DNA from: Oscillospiraceae bacterium
GTDB taxonomy: Bacteria > Bacillota_A > Clostridia > Oscillospirales > Ruminococcaceae
Length of the DNA stretch: 64,000 nucleotides
Assembly (NCBI GenBank): GCA_004558145.1
Contig: SFDQ01000001.1
Coordinates: 372,001 to 436,000 of the forward strand
Reading direction: 5' to 3'
Shown one piece after another: positions 32,033 to 40,823 of the stretch (positions are counted from its first letter, which is position 1; every line of letters begins with the position of its first letter). The translations under genes and the position numbers were made by a program. A model generated the notes under the pieces. The model searched no databases and was not told where the DNA came from. It saw only the letters and a list, made by a program, of their open reading frames with translations.

Positions 32033-33055
32033 ATGGAAAAGCGAATTTGTATCCTCTACACCGGCGGCACCATCGGCATGGTGCCCACCCCCAAGGGCTA
32101 CGCGCCCCGGCCGGGGTATCTGGGGCCGCTGCTGGCGGCCATGCCGGAGCTGAAAGGCCCCGAGGCCCCCGCCTGGGACCTTGTGGAGATGGACCCTCTT
32201 CTGGACTCCTCCAACATCGCCGTGGGCGAGTGGAACGCCATCGGGCGGGCCATCTTTGAGCGCTACGACGACTACGACGGCTTTGTGGTGCTGCACGGCA
32301 CCGACACCATGGCCTACACCGCCGGGGCGCTGAGCTTCATGCTGGAAAACCTGCAAAAGCCGGTGGTGCTCACCGGCAGCCAGATCCCCCTGTGCCGCCT
32401 GCGCAGCGACGGGCGGGAGAACCTCATCACCAGCCTGCTCATCGCGGCCCAGGGCCGGGCCGCCGAAGTGTGCCTTTATTTCGGCGGCAAGCTGCTGCGG
32501 GGCTGCCGGGCGGTGAAGCGCTCGGCGGACGGGCTGCAGGCCTTTTTCAGCCCCAACTACCCGCCGCTGGCGCTGGCGGGGGTGAACATCCGCTACGACG
32601 CGGCGGCCCTGCGCCGCCCCGCGCCCCAGGGCCCGGCGGCGCTGGCCCCCTTCGACAATGTGCCCATCGGGGTGCTGAAGGTGTTCCCGGGCATCCAGTT
32701 CGACCTGTTCGAGCCCATCATGACCCGGCGGCTGCGGGGCATCGTGCTGGAGACCTTCGGCGCGGGCAACATCCCCGACGAGCAGGGCGCGCTGCCGCCC
32801 CTCATCCAGAAGGCGTGGCAGAACGGCGCGGTGCTCACGGTGTGCAGCCAGTGCTTTGAGGGCGGCGTGCTGCTGGGCGAATACGCCGCCAGCGCGGCGC
32901 TGACGGCGGCGGGCGCGGTGAGCGGCGGCGACATGACCACCGAGGCCGCCGTTGCCAAGCTCTACTACCTGTTCAGCAAGGGGCTGGACGCCTCTGCCGT
33001 GAAGGAGAAGATGGGCGAGAACCTGCGGGGCGAGCGCAGCGACAACCTTACATAA
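32033..33055 (+). CDS. L-asparaginase, type I
   Basis: Hydrolyses asparagine to aspartate and ammonia. The 340-residue protein has no signal peptide, so it is the cytosolic form. Catalytic threonines lie in YTGGTIG (T10, T13) and HGTDTM (88-93); the serine pair at 59-60 (DSSNI) contacts substrate and the SDGREN stretch supplies the lysine-site region. GGGAGGCAGG precedes the ATG at 32033. Monocistronic, own promoter and terminator. Confidence 0.93.
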   Translation: MEKRICILYTGGTIGMVPTPKGYAPRPGYLGPLLAAMPELKGPEAPAWDLVEMDPLLDSSNIAVGEWNAIGRAIFERYDDYDGFVVLHGTDTMAYTAGALSFMLENLQKPVVLTGSQIPLCRLRSDGRENLITSLLIAAQGRAAEVCLYFGGKLLRGCRAVKRSADGLQAFFSPNYPPLALAGVNIRYDAAALRRPAPQGPAALAPFDNVPIGVLKVFPGIQFDLFEPIMTRRLRGIVLETFGAGNIPDEQGALPPLIQKAWQNGAVLTVCSQCFEGGVLLGEYAASAALTAAGAVSGGDMTTEAAVAKLYYLFSKGLDASAVKEKMGENLRGERSDNLT

Positions 33056-33062
33056 ACATACA

Positions 33063-33099
33063 AAAGGCCCCCGCCGGGCAGTTCCCGGCGGGGGCCTTT
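33063..33099. terminator. Bidirectional intrinsic terminator
   Basis: A perfect 16-base stem (33063-33078 with 33084-33099) with CAGTT loop, A and T runs on both sides, shared by the asparaginase gene and the converging P-type ATPase gene. Confidence 0.9.
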
Positions 33100-33107
33100 C
33101 TGCGCGC

Positions 33108-35708
33108 TCAGCGCTTGATGAGCTTATAAATCTGGATGACCACGGTGGGGGCCACGGCCAGCAGGGCGATCTGGCCCAGCTGAGCGGCGGAGAGGGCACT
33201 CACAGCGAAGAGGCTGGAGAGGCCCGGCACGAAGAGCACCGCGGCCAGCAGCACCACGCCCAGCACGAAGGCACCCAGGCTGTACCAGTTGCCGGCAAAG
33301 CCCAGCTTGAAGATGGAGGCCCGGCCGCGGCAGTTGAAGCCGTGGAACAGGCGGGCCAGGGTGAGGGTGGCGAAGGCCATGGTGCTGGCCAGCGCCGCGC
33401 CGCCGGCGGAAAGGCCCAGGTAGAAGGCGGTCATGGTGGCTGCGCCGATGAGCGCGCCCTGGGCGCCGATGGCGCCCAGCAGGCCCTTGTCCAGCAGGGG
33501 CTGCTTGGGATCGCGGGGCGGCTGGTCCAGCAGGTCGTCGCCCGCGGGCTCCATGCCGATGGCGATGGCGGGCAGGCTGTCGGTGAGCAGGTTGATGAAC
33601 AGCAGGTGCACCGCCTGGAAGGGCACCGGCAGCCCCGCCAGCGAGGCCCACAGCACGCACAGGATGCCCGCCGTGTTGCCGGAGAGCAGGAACTGGATGG
33701 CGTTTTTGATGTTGGCGTAGACGCCGCGGCCGTTCACCACCGCGCGCACGATGGTGGCGAAGTTGTCGTCGGTGAGGATCATGGAGGCGGCGTCCTTGCT
33801 GACCTCGGTGCCGGTGATGCCCATGGCCACGCCGATGTCCGCCCGCTTGAGGGCCGGCGCGTCGTTCACGCCGTCGCCGGTCATGGACACGATGCTGCCC
33901 CGGCGCTGCCAGGCCTCCACGATGCGGATCTTATGCTCCGGCGAGACGCGGGCGTAGACCGACACCTTGGGCAGCACCTCGTCCAGCTGCTCGTCGGTCA
34001 TGCTTTGCAGCGTCGCGCCGTCCAGCGCCTGGTCCCCCGGCTGCATGATGCCGATCTGGGCGGCGATGGCGCTGGCGGTGACCTTGTGGTCGCCGGTGAT
34101 CATGATGGTGCGGATGCCGGCGCGGCGGGCGTCCGCCACCGCCTGGATGGATTCGGGACGGGGCGGGTCCACCATGGCCACCAGGCCCACAAAGGTGAAG
34201 TCCCGCTCGCTGTCCATGGTCAGAGGCTCGCTCTCGTCCAGCCGCCGGCGGGCGAAGCCCAGCACCCGCAGCCCCTGGCGAGACCAGCTCTCGTTCACGC
34301 CCACCAGCAGGGCTTTGTCCTCCTCGGTGAGGGGGCGCTCGCCGTCCGGGGTGAGGATGCGCGCCGAGCGGGCCAGCAGTTCGTCCATGGCGCCCTTGGT
34401 GTACAGGGTGCGCTCGCCGTCCACCCGGTGGAGGGTGCTCATCAGCTTGCGGTCGGAGTCAAAGGCCAGCTCGCCCAGGCGGGGGCACTCGCCGCGCAGC
34501 GCGTGCTCGTTCATGCCCATGCCGCGGCCCAGCTGCACCAGGGCGATCTCGGTGGGGTCGCCCACCGCGCCCTCCTCGCTCATGGTGGCGTCGCTGGCCA
34601 GCAGGCCCATCTCCCCCAGCAGGGTCTGGGCCGGGTCGGCCGCGGTCATGTCCGCCGCTTCCAGCTCTTCGCCGGCCACCCAGGCCTTCTGCACCTGCAT
34701 GCGGTTCTGGGTGAGGGTGCCGGTCTTGTCGGAGCAGATGACCGACACCGCGCCCAGGCTCTCCACGGCCTTCAGGTCCTTGATGACGGCGTTCTGCCGG
34801 GCCATCTTCTGGGTGCCCATGGCCAGCACAATGGTGACGATGGAGCTGAGGGCCTCGGGAATGGCGGCCACCGCCAGGGCCACGGCGAACATCAGGGAAT
34901 CCAGCACCGGCATGCCGCTGCGGAAGACGGAGAGCAGGAACACCACGCCGCAGATGGCCATGATGACCGCCGCCAGCTTGCCGCTGAAGGCGTCCAGGCT
35001 CTGCTGCAGAGGGGTCTTGCGCTGCTGGGTGCGGTTCATCAGGGCGGCGATGTGGCCGATCTCGGTGTCCATGCCGGTCTCGGTGACCACCATCAGGCCG
35101 CGGCCGTAGGTGACGAGAGACCCGGAATAGGCCATGTTCCTGCGGTCGCCCAGGGGGATGTTCTCCCCTTCCAGCGCGCCGTCGATCTTTTCCACCGGCT
35201 CGCTCTCGCCGGTGAGGCTGCTCTCGTTGATCTTCAGCGACCAGCTGTTCAAAAGCCGGCCGTCGGCCACCACCATGTCGCCGGCCTCCAGCAGCACCAC
35301 GTCGCCGGGCACCACCTGGGCCGAGGGCAGGGCCACCGTCTCGCCGCCCCGCAGCACCTTGGCGGTGGGGGCGGACATGGCCTTCAGGCTCTCAAGGCTC
35401 TTTTCCGCCTTGAGGTACTGCACGGTGCCCAGCACCGCGTTGAGCAGCAGCACCGCGAAGATGACCAGGGTGCTCTCGCTCTGGCCGCTGGCCAGGGAGA
35501 TGAGGGCCGCCGCCACCAGGATGATGACCAGCAGGTCCTTGAACTGCTCAGCGAACACCTGCAAAGCGCTCTTTTTCTTTCCCTCGGTGAGTTTGTTCTC
35601 GCCGTGCTTTTCCAGCCGGCGGGCCGCCTCTTCGGCGGACAGGCCCTGCGCGGAAACGGAGAGTTCGTCCAGGGTCTGCTGCGCGGTTTTTTCGTACCAG
35701 TTTTTCAT
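33108..35708 (-). CDS. P2A-type cation ATPase, probable Mn/Ca exporter
   Basis: An 866-residue SERCA/PMR1-like P-type ATPase. Actuator TGES (in SSLTGESEPV), phosphorylation site CSDKTGTLTQN (D near 325), hinge GDGVNDAPALKRAD, helix 4 with VAAIPEALSSIV (PEAL, a calcium/manganese-site motif) and a C-terminal six-helix bundle. The start is the ATG at 35708 before which the leader ends; a longer reading frame runs through the riboswitch and terminators and is not used. Similar ATPases under yybP-ykoY riboswitches (YoaB of Lactococcus) export Mn, so manganese efflux is the likeliest role here, calcium the alternative. Confidence 0.92.
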   Translation of the reverse strand: MKNWYEKTAQQTLDELSVSAQGLSAEEAARRLEKHGENKLTEGKKKSALQVFAEQFKDLLVIILVAAALISLASGQSESTLVIFAVLLLNAVLGTVQYLKAEKSLESLKAMSAPTAKVLRGGETVALPSAQVVPGDVVLLEAGDMVVADGRLLNSWSLKINESSLTGESEPVEKIDGALEGENIPLGDRRNMAYSGSLVTYGRGLMVVTETGMDTEIGHIAALMNRTQQRKTPLQQSLDAFSGKLAAVIMAICGVVFLLSVFRSGMPVLDSLMFAVALAVAAIPEALSSIVTIVLAMGTQKMARQNAVIKDLKAVESLGAVSVICSDKTGTLTQNRMQVQKAWVAGEELEAADMTAADPAQTLLGEMGLLASDATMSEEGAVGDPTEIALVQLGRGMGMNEHALRGECPRLGELAFDSDRKLMSTLHRVDGERTLYTKGAMDELLARSARILTPDGERPLTEEDKALLVGVNESWSRQGLRVLGFARRRLDESEPLTMDSERDFTFVGLVAMVDPPRPESIQAVADARRAGIRTIMITGDHKVTASAIAAQIGIMQPGDQALDGATLQSMTDEQLDEVLPKVSVYARVSPEHKIRIVEAWQRRGSIVSMTGDGVNDAPALKRADIGVAMGITGTEVSKDAASMILTDDNFATIVRAVVNGRGVYANIKNAIQFLLSGNTAGILCVLWASLAGLPVPFQAVHLLFINLLTDSLPAIAIGMEPAGDDLLDQPPRDPKQPLLDKGLLGAIGAQGALIGAATMTAFYLGLSAGGAALASTMAFATLTLARLFHGFNCRGRASIFKLGFAGNWYSLGAFVLGVVLLAAVLFVPGLSSLFAVSALSAAQLGQIALLAVAPTVVIQIYKLIKR

Positions 35709-35732
35709 GCTTTTCCCTCCTGTGCCGGGCGC

Positions 35733-35761
35733 AAAAAAAGCCCGGCTCATTGCAGCCGGGC
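35733..35761 (-). terminator. Third tandem terminator before the P-type ATPase gene
   Basis: An imperfect inverted repeat (35740-35761, ends GCCCGGC/GCCGGGC) followed on the minus strand by T7 (35733-35739), only 24 bases before the start codon. Confidence 0.7.
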
Positions 35762-35796
35762 AAAAAAAGGTCCCGGCCTTGGTATGTAAGCCGGGA
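35762..35796 (-). terminator. Second tandem terminator before the P-type ATPase gene
   Basis: CCCGGC/GCCGGG stem (35772-35777 with 35790-35795) followed on the minus strand by ACC and T7 (35762-35768). Confidence 0.6.
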
Positions 35797-35804
35797 AAGT
35801 TAAG

Positions 35805-35850
35805 AAAAAAGACCTCCCGGCAGCCGCTTTTGCGGCTGCTGAAAAGTCTT
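35805..35850 (-). terminator. Riboswitch expression-platform terminator
   Basis: GCAGCCGC-AAAA-GCGGCTGC hairpin (35820-35839) extended by AAGAC/GTCTT and followed by T6 (minus strand). Its 5' arm overlaps the 3' strand of the aptamer's closing stem, the arrangement expected of a metal-on antiterminating switch. Confidence 0.8.
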
Positions 35851-35957
35851 GTGACCACCGACAGGGGTCCGCGCCGCCAGGCCCAAAGGCCGGGATTGTT
35901 GGCGATGCGGCAGGGCGGCCAGGAAAGGCCGCCTACACTACTCCCTTTTCAACACTT
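35840..35957 (-). promoter_or_regulatory. yybP-ykoY manganese riboswitch
   Basis: The minus-strand leader begins with TTGAAAAGGGAGTAG and closes with ACAAGACTTTTCA, the P1-closing ends typical of yybP-ykoY aptamers. Between them are the paired arm GGCGGCC-GGCCGCC, the ATCGCCAACA segment matching the conserved inter-helix loop, and a second GC arm ending in GACCCCTGTCGG. Manganese binding would disrupt the downstream terminator and switch on the ATPase. Confidence 0.85.
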
Positions 35958-35959
35958 TA

Positions 35960-35988
35960 ATTATAGACCGAAGCAGGCGGCGCGTCAA
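35960..35988 (-). promoter_or_regulatory. Promoter of the riboswitch/P-type ATPase transcript
   Basis: On the minus strand TTGACG (35983-35988) and TATAAT (35960-35965) with a 17-base spacer. Transcription would start just before the aptamer. Confidence 0.85.
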
Positions 35989-36016
35989 TCGCGCCGCCTG
36001 CCTCTTTACAAACTTT

Positions 36017-36817
36017 TTACATTTGGGGCGCGGGCTTCTCTTCCGGGGCGGCCTCGCCCACGGCGCCGAAGGCGCACACCGCGCCGCACAGGCCCACCAG
36101 GGCCAGGGCGCCGGCCTCCGCCAGGTCCGCGGCGCTGTTGGCGCCCACCATGAAGCGGGCCAGCGCGCCGGGGAAGGCAAGGCAGGTGCACATAAGAAAC
36201 GCCGCGCTGCCGGTGAAGAACACCCAGCCGCCGCTGCGCCCGCCGGGCACATAGGCCACCTTGGCCTGGGCGGCGGTGAACAGCAGCGCCGCCAGCGCCG
36301 CCAGGGCGGCGAAGTTGGCGTCCACCCGGGCCATGCCGGTGGGGGCAAGGCCGAAGCGGCTGATGGTGAGCAGATAGAGCGAGAGGGTGCCCGCCACGCC
36401 CATCAGCGCGCTGCGGGTGGGGGCTTCAAACTCGGGGGTGAACCGGCTGCGGCCCAGCAGCAGCATCCAGACGGCGCTGACCAGATACAGCACCGCCCCC
36501 GCCTTGCCGAAGGCGTCCAGGCCCGCCCAGCCGGCCAGCTTGGTGCCGCCCAGGGCGGCAAAGCCGAACCCGGTCAGAAAGCACATCACGCCCTGGGCCG
36601 TGCTCTGGCCGCAGAGGGCGGCGGGGCGGCGGGGCGCCAGCAGCGCGCCCAGCGCCAGCAGCACAAGGATGCCCCCCGCGATGGCGTAGCGCGCCCAGGT
36701 GGGGCCCCAGGTGACGAAGCCGGTGTCAAGGTCGGTGTAATTCACCACGTCCAGCCAGCGGGCCGCGCCCGCCAGGGCCGACACCAGCAAAAGCAAAAAG
36801 GCAGCAAAGCGTTTCAT
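36017..36817 (-). CDS. Multi-pass membrane protein of unknown function
   Basis: A 266-residue protein with a signal-like first helix and about eight hydrophobic segments, alanine- and leucine-rich, with a short acidic/proline C-terminal tail. No family recognised. Its start overlaps the citrate synthase stop by one base, so the two are translationally coupled, an odd partner for a soluble enzyme. Confidence 0.65.
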   Translation of the reverse strand: MKRFAAFLLLLVSALAGAARWLDVVNYTDLDTGFVTWGPTWARYAIAGGILVLLALGALLAPRRPAALCGQSTAQGVMCFLTGFGFAALGGTKLAGWAGLDAFGKAGAVLYLVSAVWMLLLGRSRFTPEFEAPTRSALMGVAGTLSLYLLTISRFGLAPTGMARVDANFAALAALAALLFTAAQAKVAYVPGGRSGGWVFFTGSAAFLMCTCLAFPGALARFMVGANSAADLAEAGALALVGLCGAVCAFGAVGEAAPEEKPAPQM

Positions 36818-38181
36818 CAGCGTTCCTCAAGGGTCTTGTATTTCTGCCGCACGCCCAGATACTTGTAGGCCGGGCGGATGATGCGGTTGGCGAACATCAC
36901 TTCTTCGATGCGGTGGGCGCACCAGCCGGGGATGCGGCTGATGGCGAACAGCGGGGTGTACAGGTCCGGCTCGATGCCCAGCATCTTGTAGATCAGGCCG
37001 CTGTAAAGGTCCACATTGGCGCATACGGTCTTGTTGCCCTTCTCCTCGGCGAACACCTGCGGGCCCAGCTTTTCCACCAGGCACAGCAGGTTAAACTCGT
37101 CCTCGAAGCCCTTTTCAAAGGCCAGGTCTTTGGCGTGCTGGCGCAGGATGATGGCACGGGGGTCGCTGAGGGTGTAGACCGCGTGGCCCATGCCGTAGAT
37201 CAGGCCGCTGCCGTCGCCCTCCTGGCGGCGGATGATCTTGCGCAAAAACTCCCGCACCTCGTCCTCGTCGGTGTGGTTCTCCACTCCGGCGCGGATGTGC
37301 TCCAGCTGCTCCATCACCTTGAGGTTCGCGCCGCCGTGCTTGGGGCCTTTCAGGCTGCCGATGGCCGCCGCGATGGCGGAGTAGGTGTCGGTGCCCGAAG
37401 AGGACAGCACCCGGCAGGTGAAAGCGGAGTTGTTGCCGCCGCCGTGGTCCGCGTGGAGCATGAGGCACAGATCCAGCAGCTTGGCCTCCTCGTGGGTGAA
37501 CTTCTGGTCCGCCCGGTAGGTGGCCAGGATGTGCTCGGCGGTGCTCTGGCCGGGGATGGGCATGTGGAAGAACATGCTCTGGTGGTCGTAGATGCGCCGC
37601 TTGATCTGCCAGGCGTTCACCATGATGGTGGGCAGGCCGGCGATGAGGCTGATGGACTGCTCCAGCAGATTCTCCAGGCTCAGGTCCTCGGGGTTCTCGT
37701 CGTAGCTGTACATGGCCAGCACGCCACGGGCCAGCTTGTTCATGATGTTGGGGCTGGGGGCCTTCATGATCATGTCCTCGGCAAAGCCGTCGGGCAGGGC
37801 GCGGTGGCTGTCCAGGATCTGGCCGAACTCCTTCAGTTCCGCCGAGGTGGGCAGGGTGCCGAAGAGCAGCAGCCAGATGACCCCCTCGAACACAAAGCGG
37901 TCCTTCTGATAGGCCTCCTCCGCCAGCTGCTCCACGTTGATGCCCCGGTAGATGAGCTTGCCGGGGATGGGCACCACCGTGCCGTCCTCGGTCTTGTCGT
38001 AGCCCACAACGTCGCAGACGTTGGTGAGCCCCGCCAGCACGCCGGTGCCGTCGGGGTTGCGCAGGCCCCGCTTGACACCCAGCCGCTCGCTGGTCTCGGG
38101 GTCGATGTAGTTATTTTCCAGATACTCTCTGCATAGATATTTCATGGTTTCCGGCGCGAGCCGGGTCTTTTCCACCGCCAT
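36817..38181 (-). CDS. gltA: Citrate synthase
   Basis: Condenses oxaloacetate and acetyl-CoA. The 454-residue enzyme shows catalytic H246 in MLHADHGGGN, H282 in GPKHGGAN, H333 in YGMGHAVY and D391 in ANVDLYSG. It belongs to the longer bacterial type with an extended N terminus. A plausible minus-strand promoter is TTGCAA with TAATAT at 17-base spacing (38267-38295). With isocitrate dehydrogenase at 1168 it gives the oxidative branch to 2-oxoglutarate; aconitase is not in the window. Confidence 0.96.
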   Translation of the reverse strand: MAVEKTRLAPETMKYLCREYLENNYIDPETSERLGVKRGLRNPDGTGVLAGLTNVCDVVGYDKTEDGTVVPIPGKLIYRGINVEQLAEEAYQKDRFVFEGVIWLLLFGTLPTSAELKEFGQILDSHRALPDGFAEDMIMKAPSPNIMNKLARGVLAMYSYDENPEDLSLENLLEQSISLIAGLPTIMVNAWQIKRRIYDHQSMFFHMPIPGQSTAEHILATYRADQKFTHEEAKLLDLCLMLHADHGGGNNSAFTCRVLSSSGTDTYSAIAAAIGSLKGPKHGGANLKVMEQLEHIRAGVENHTDEDEVREFLRKIIRRQEGDGSGLIYGMGHAVYTLSDPRAIILRQHAKDLAFEKGFEDEFNLLCLVEKLGPQVFAEEKGNKTVCANVDLYSGLIYKMLGIEPDLYTPLFAISRIPGWCAHRIEEVMFANRIIRPAYKYLGVRQKYKTLEER

Positions 38182-38318
38182 GGCGTTTTCCCCTTTCTCT
38201 GTTTGATACTTTCCCTTTTTTGCGCCGCGTCCCGCGGCCGTTCATCCCTATTTATATATGTTTTTCATATTACACGCTTTGCCCTTAAATTGCAAGGGCG
38301 GCAAAAAAGGAGGACGTT

Positions 38319-39389
38319 ATGAAACGCGCGCTGCTTCCCATCGCTCTGTTCGCCCTGCTCACCTACTGCCTGCCGCTGGTGAGCCTTCTGGTGCCGGTGC
38401 TGGCCGACGGCGGCGCCGGCCAAAGCGCCCCCGCCGCCGAGGAGTCCGGCGGCGGGGAGGGCCAGAGCCCCGCGGCCCAGTTCCTTGCGCCCGCCGCCTC
38501 CGGGCAGGAGGAGCAGCAGCCGGCGGGCAGCGCCGCCGACAGCGAGGTCATCCGCCTGTGGGACGCGGGCAGCCAGCAGGTGCTGGAGGTGCCGCTGCTG
38601 GAATACCTCATCGGGGCGGCGGCCAGCGAGATGCCCGTCACCTGGCCGGACGAGGCGCTGAAAGCCCAGGCCGTCGCCAGCCACAGCTACGCCCTCTACC
38701 AGCGGGACCACGCCTCGGCGGACAAGCTGGAGGGGGCGTGGTTCTCCGCCGACCCGGCCCGGCGGCAGGGCTACATGACCCGCGAGGTGCTGCAAAGCTA
38801 CTGGGGCGAGGCCTTTGAGGAAAACTGGGCCCGGCTGGAGAGCCTGTTTGCTCCCATCCTGCATCAGGTGCTCACCTTTGAGGGTGCGCCCGCCGCCGCC
38901 TGCTACCACGCCATCAGCAACGGGCAGACCGAGGCCAGCGAGAACGTGTGGAACGAGGCGCTGCCCTATCTTGCCGGGGTGGACTCCACCCTGGACCTGA
39001 CCGCTGAGGGCTACGAGCAGACGGTGACCTACACCACCCAGCAGATGTACGACGCCATCGTGCTGGGGGTGCCGGGGGCCGAGCCGGAGCAGGGCAAACC
39101 GGAGAGCTGGTTCGGCGAGGCCAGCCACACCGCCGCCGGGTATGTGGCCGAGATCCAGTGCGCGGGGGTATTCGTGCGGGGCACCGACCTGCGCACGGCC
39201 CTGGGGCTGCGCAGCGCCTGTTTTGACATCCAGTACGCCGACGGGGTGTTCGCGGTGACCACAAAAGGCTATGGCCACGGGGTGGGCCTAAGCCAGTACG
39301 GCGCCAGCGCCATGGCCCTCACCGGCAGCACCTGTGCTGAAATTCTGGCCCACTACTACCCCGGCACCACCCTGGAAACGCTGGGCTGA
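38319..39389 (+). CDS. spoIID: SpoIID/LytB domain protein
   Basis: A 356-residue secreted or membrane-anchored protein with an N-terminal hydrophobic helix, a 45-residue Ala/Gly/Ser/Glu linker, and the SpoIID domain: catalytic glutamate in AAASEMPVTWPDEALKAQA, SHSYAL, ISNGQTEAS and the terminal GYGHGVGLSQYGASAMA. SpoIID is the lytic transglycosylase that degrades peptidoglycan during forespore engulfment; its presence suggests a spore-forming lineage. Strong AAAAAAGGAGG before the ATG. Monocistronic. Confidence 0.88.
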   Translation: MKRALLPIALFALLTYCLPLVSLLVPVLADGGAGQSAPAAEESGGGEGQSPAAQFLAPAASGQEEQQPAGSAADSEVIRLWDAGSQQVLEVPLLEYLIGAAASEMPVTWPDEALKAQAVASHSYALYQRDHASADKLEGAWFSADPARRQGYMTREVLQSYWGEAFEENWARLESLFAPILHQVLTFEGAPAAACYHAISNGQTEASENVWNEALPYLAGVDSTLDLTAEGYEQTVTYTTQQMYDAIVLGVPGAEPEQGKPESWFGEASHTAAGYVAEIQCAGVFVRGTDLRTALGLRSACFDIQYADGVFAVTTKGYGHGVGLSQYGASAMALTGSTCAEILAHYYPGTTLETLG

Positions 39390-39398
39390 AAAGAAAAA

Positions 39399-39432
39399 AG
39401 CGCCGGGACGGCTTTTGCCGCCCCGGCGCTTT
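39399..39432. terminator. Intrinsic terminator
   Basis: AGCGCCGGG and CCCGGCGCT with an inner GGC/GCC pair, T-containing loop, and A-rich run before, T3 after; it lies between spoIID and the converging foldase gene. Confidence 0.75.
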
Positions 39433-39445
39433 GCGCGTTCGTCGC

Positions 39446-40588
39446 TCAGTTCTCGTCCAGCAGGAGCTGGTCCACCATGCCGATGAGCATGTCCTGCTTG
39501 ATGTAGTTCAGGCCGTAGGTCTCCACGTAGCTGTCGTAGCTGTCGCCCAGCTGCTCCTGGATGTCCTCCTCGGTCACGGTCATGCCTTCCTGCTCGGCAA
39601 TGGCCTGACGCAGCAGGCTGAACTTGGCCGCCTCGGGCAGCTGCTCCTCCAGCAGGGCCAGGTAATCCTCCTCGCTGCCGTAGCCGGAGAGCATCATCAG
39701 GGTGTCCACAGAGATGCCGTAGCTGGCCGCCTGATTGTTGATGGCCGCCAGCTGAGCCTCACGCATGTACTCGGAGATGGCTTCGGGCACTTCGGTGATC
39801 TCGGCGTTCTCCTCCAGGTAGTCCAGCATGTAGTTGTACTTCTTGGAGTTGCGGATGGCGTTGGTGATGCCCTCGTTCGCCTCGGCGGCGGTGGTCCAGC
39901 CGTAGGTGGACTGCAGGTTCTCGGCCACGAAGGCGTCGTCCATCTCAGGGTAGAGCAGCTCGTCGCCCTGGATGTAGTTGATGGTGGTGGTGAACACCGC
40001 GTCCTTGCCGGCCAGCACCACGGTGTTGCCGTCGGCGTCGGTGGAGTCGTTGTAGTCGTCGGGGAAGGTGACGTTCACGTCAAAGGTCTCGCCGGGCTTG
40101 TGGCCGATCAGCTGCTCCAGGAAATCGTCGATGTAGCTGGTCACGCCGATGGTCACGGTGGTGCCGGCGCCATTGGTGTTGCCGCCGGTGAACTCCACGC
40201 CGTCCACGCTGCCCACATAGTCGATGTTCACGGTGTCGCCGTCTTCCACGGCGCGGTCGGTGACCTCATCGTAGTAGGCCCACTGGCTCAGCAGGCTCTG
40301 GCGGTTGCTCTCGATCTCCTCCTCGGTGGGCTCGATCTCCTCGGCGGGGATCTCCACGCCCTTGTACTCGGGCAGGGTGACGTAGTCCAGCGCGTGGATG
40401 TCCTTCCAGAAGCCGTTCTCGTCGATGTATTTGCTGTAATCGATCTCCACCATCTCGGGCACGTCCTCGGACGCGGCAGAGCCGGAAGTGGAGGCGGAAT
40501 TGCTGCCGGCAGCGCCGCAGCCCGCCAGCGCGGCGGTCATGGTAAGCGCCAGGGCGGCAGCGCCCAGGCGGATCATCTTGCTCTTCAA
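39446..40588 (-). CDS. Secreted trigger-factor-like peptidyl-prolyl isomerase lipoprotein
   Basis: A 380-residue lipoprotein. The signal peptide ends in LAGC (C24), so it is anchored on the outer membrane face. The FKBP-type domain (about residues 110-210: DGDTVNIDYVGSVDGVEF, then LIGHKPGETFDVNVTFP) and the following helical part correspond to the PPIase and C-terminal chaperone domains of trigger factor; the ribosome-binding N domain is absent. The start is the TTG at 40588, nine bases after GGAGGG; the later ATG at 40576 is too far from that site. An extended -10 (TGCTATAAT; 40644-40649) precedes it. Probable extracytoplasmic foldase. Confidence 0.85.
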   Translation of the reverse strand: MKSKMIRLGAAALALTMTAALAGCGAAGSNSASTSGSAASEDVPEMVEIDYSKYIDENGFWKDIHALDYVTLPEYKGVEIPAEEIEPTEEEIESNRQSLLSQWAYYDEVTDRAVEDGDTVNIDYVGSVDGVEFTGGNTNGAGTTVTIGVTSYIDDFLEQLIGHKPGETFDVNVTFPDDYNDSTDADGNTVVLAGKDAVFTTTINYIQGDELLYPEMDDAFVAENLQSTYGWTTAAEANEGITNAIRNSKKYNYMLDYLEENAEITEVPEAISEYMREAQLAAINNQAASYGISVDTLMMLSGYGSEEDYLALLEEQLPEAAKFSLLRQAIAEQEGMTVTEEDIQEQLGDSYDSYVETYGLNYIKQDMLIGMVDQLLLDEN

Positions 40589-40753
40589 GGTGGTATTCCC
40601 TCCTGTAATATGGCGGCCTTTGGGCCGCGCAGTGTCGGTTTTTATTATAGCACGCAAAGTCAAACCGTCGAGGCCTTTGGGCCAAAAATTCATAATTTCG
40701 TATTCTATTTTCTACTATTTGTAAATTGTGCTTTGTTTTATACCTGTTTTCGT

Positions 40754-40782
40754 TTGGATTGCAGGGGCAAATGCAGTATAAT
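40754..40782 (+). promoter_or_regulatory. Promoter of the zinc-ribbon/malic enzyme transcript
   Basis: TTGGAT (40754-40759) and TATAAT (40777-40782) with 17 bases between, 42 bases before the zinc-ribbon start. Confidence 0.8.
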
Positions 40783-40823
40783 AAAATTCGAACGTGAGCC
40801 GAAAAACGCCCGGAGGCAAAGCC

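Noticed and set aside
33342..35789. Long plus-strand open frames opposite the P-type ATPase
   Set aside because: Composition is histidine/glycine-rich nonsense and the frames run through the riboswitch region; the ATPase frame has all catalytic motifs.
35709..35858. N-terminal extension of the P-type ATPase
   Set aside because: It would translate through the terminators and riboswitch; the ATG at 35708 starts the conserved N terminus.
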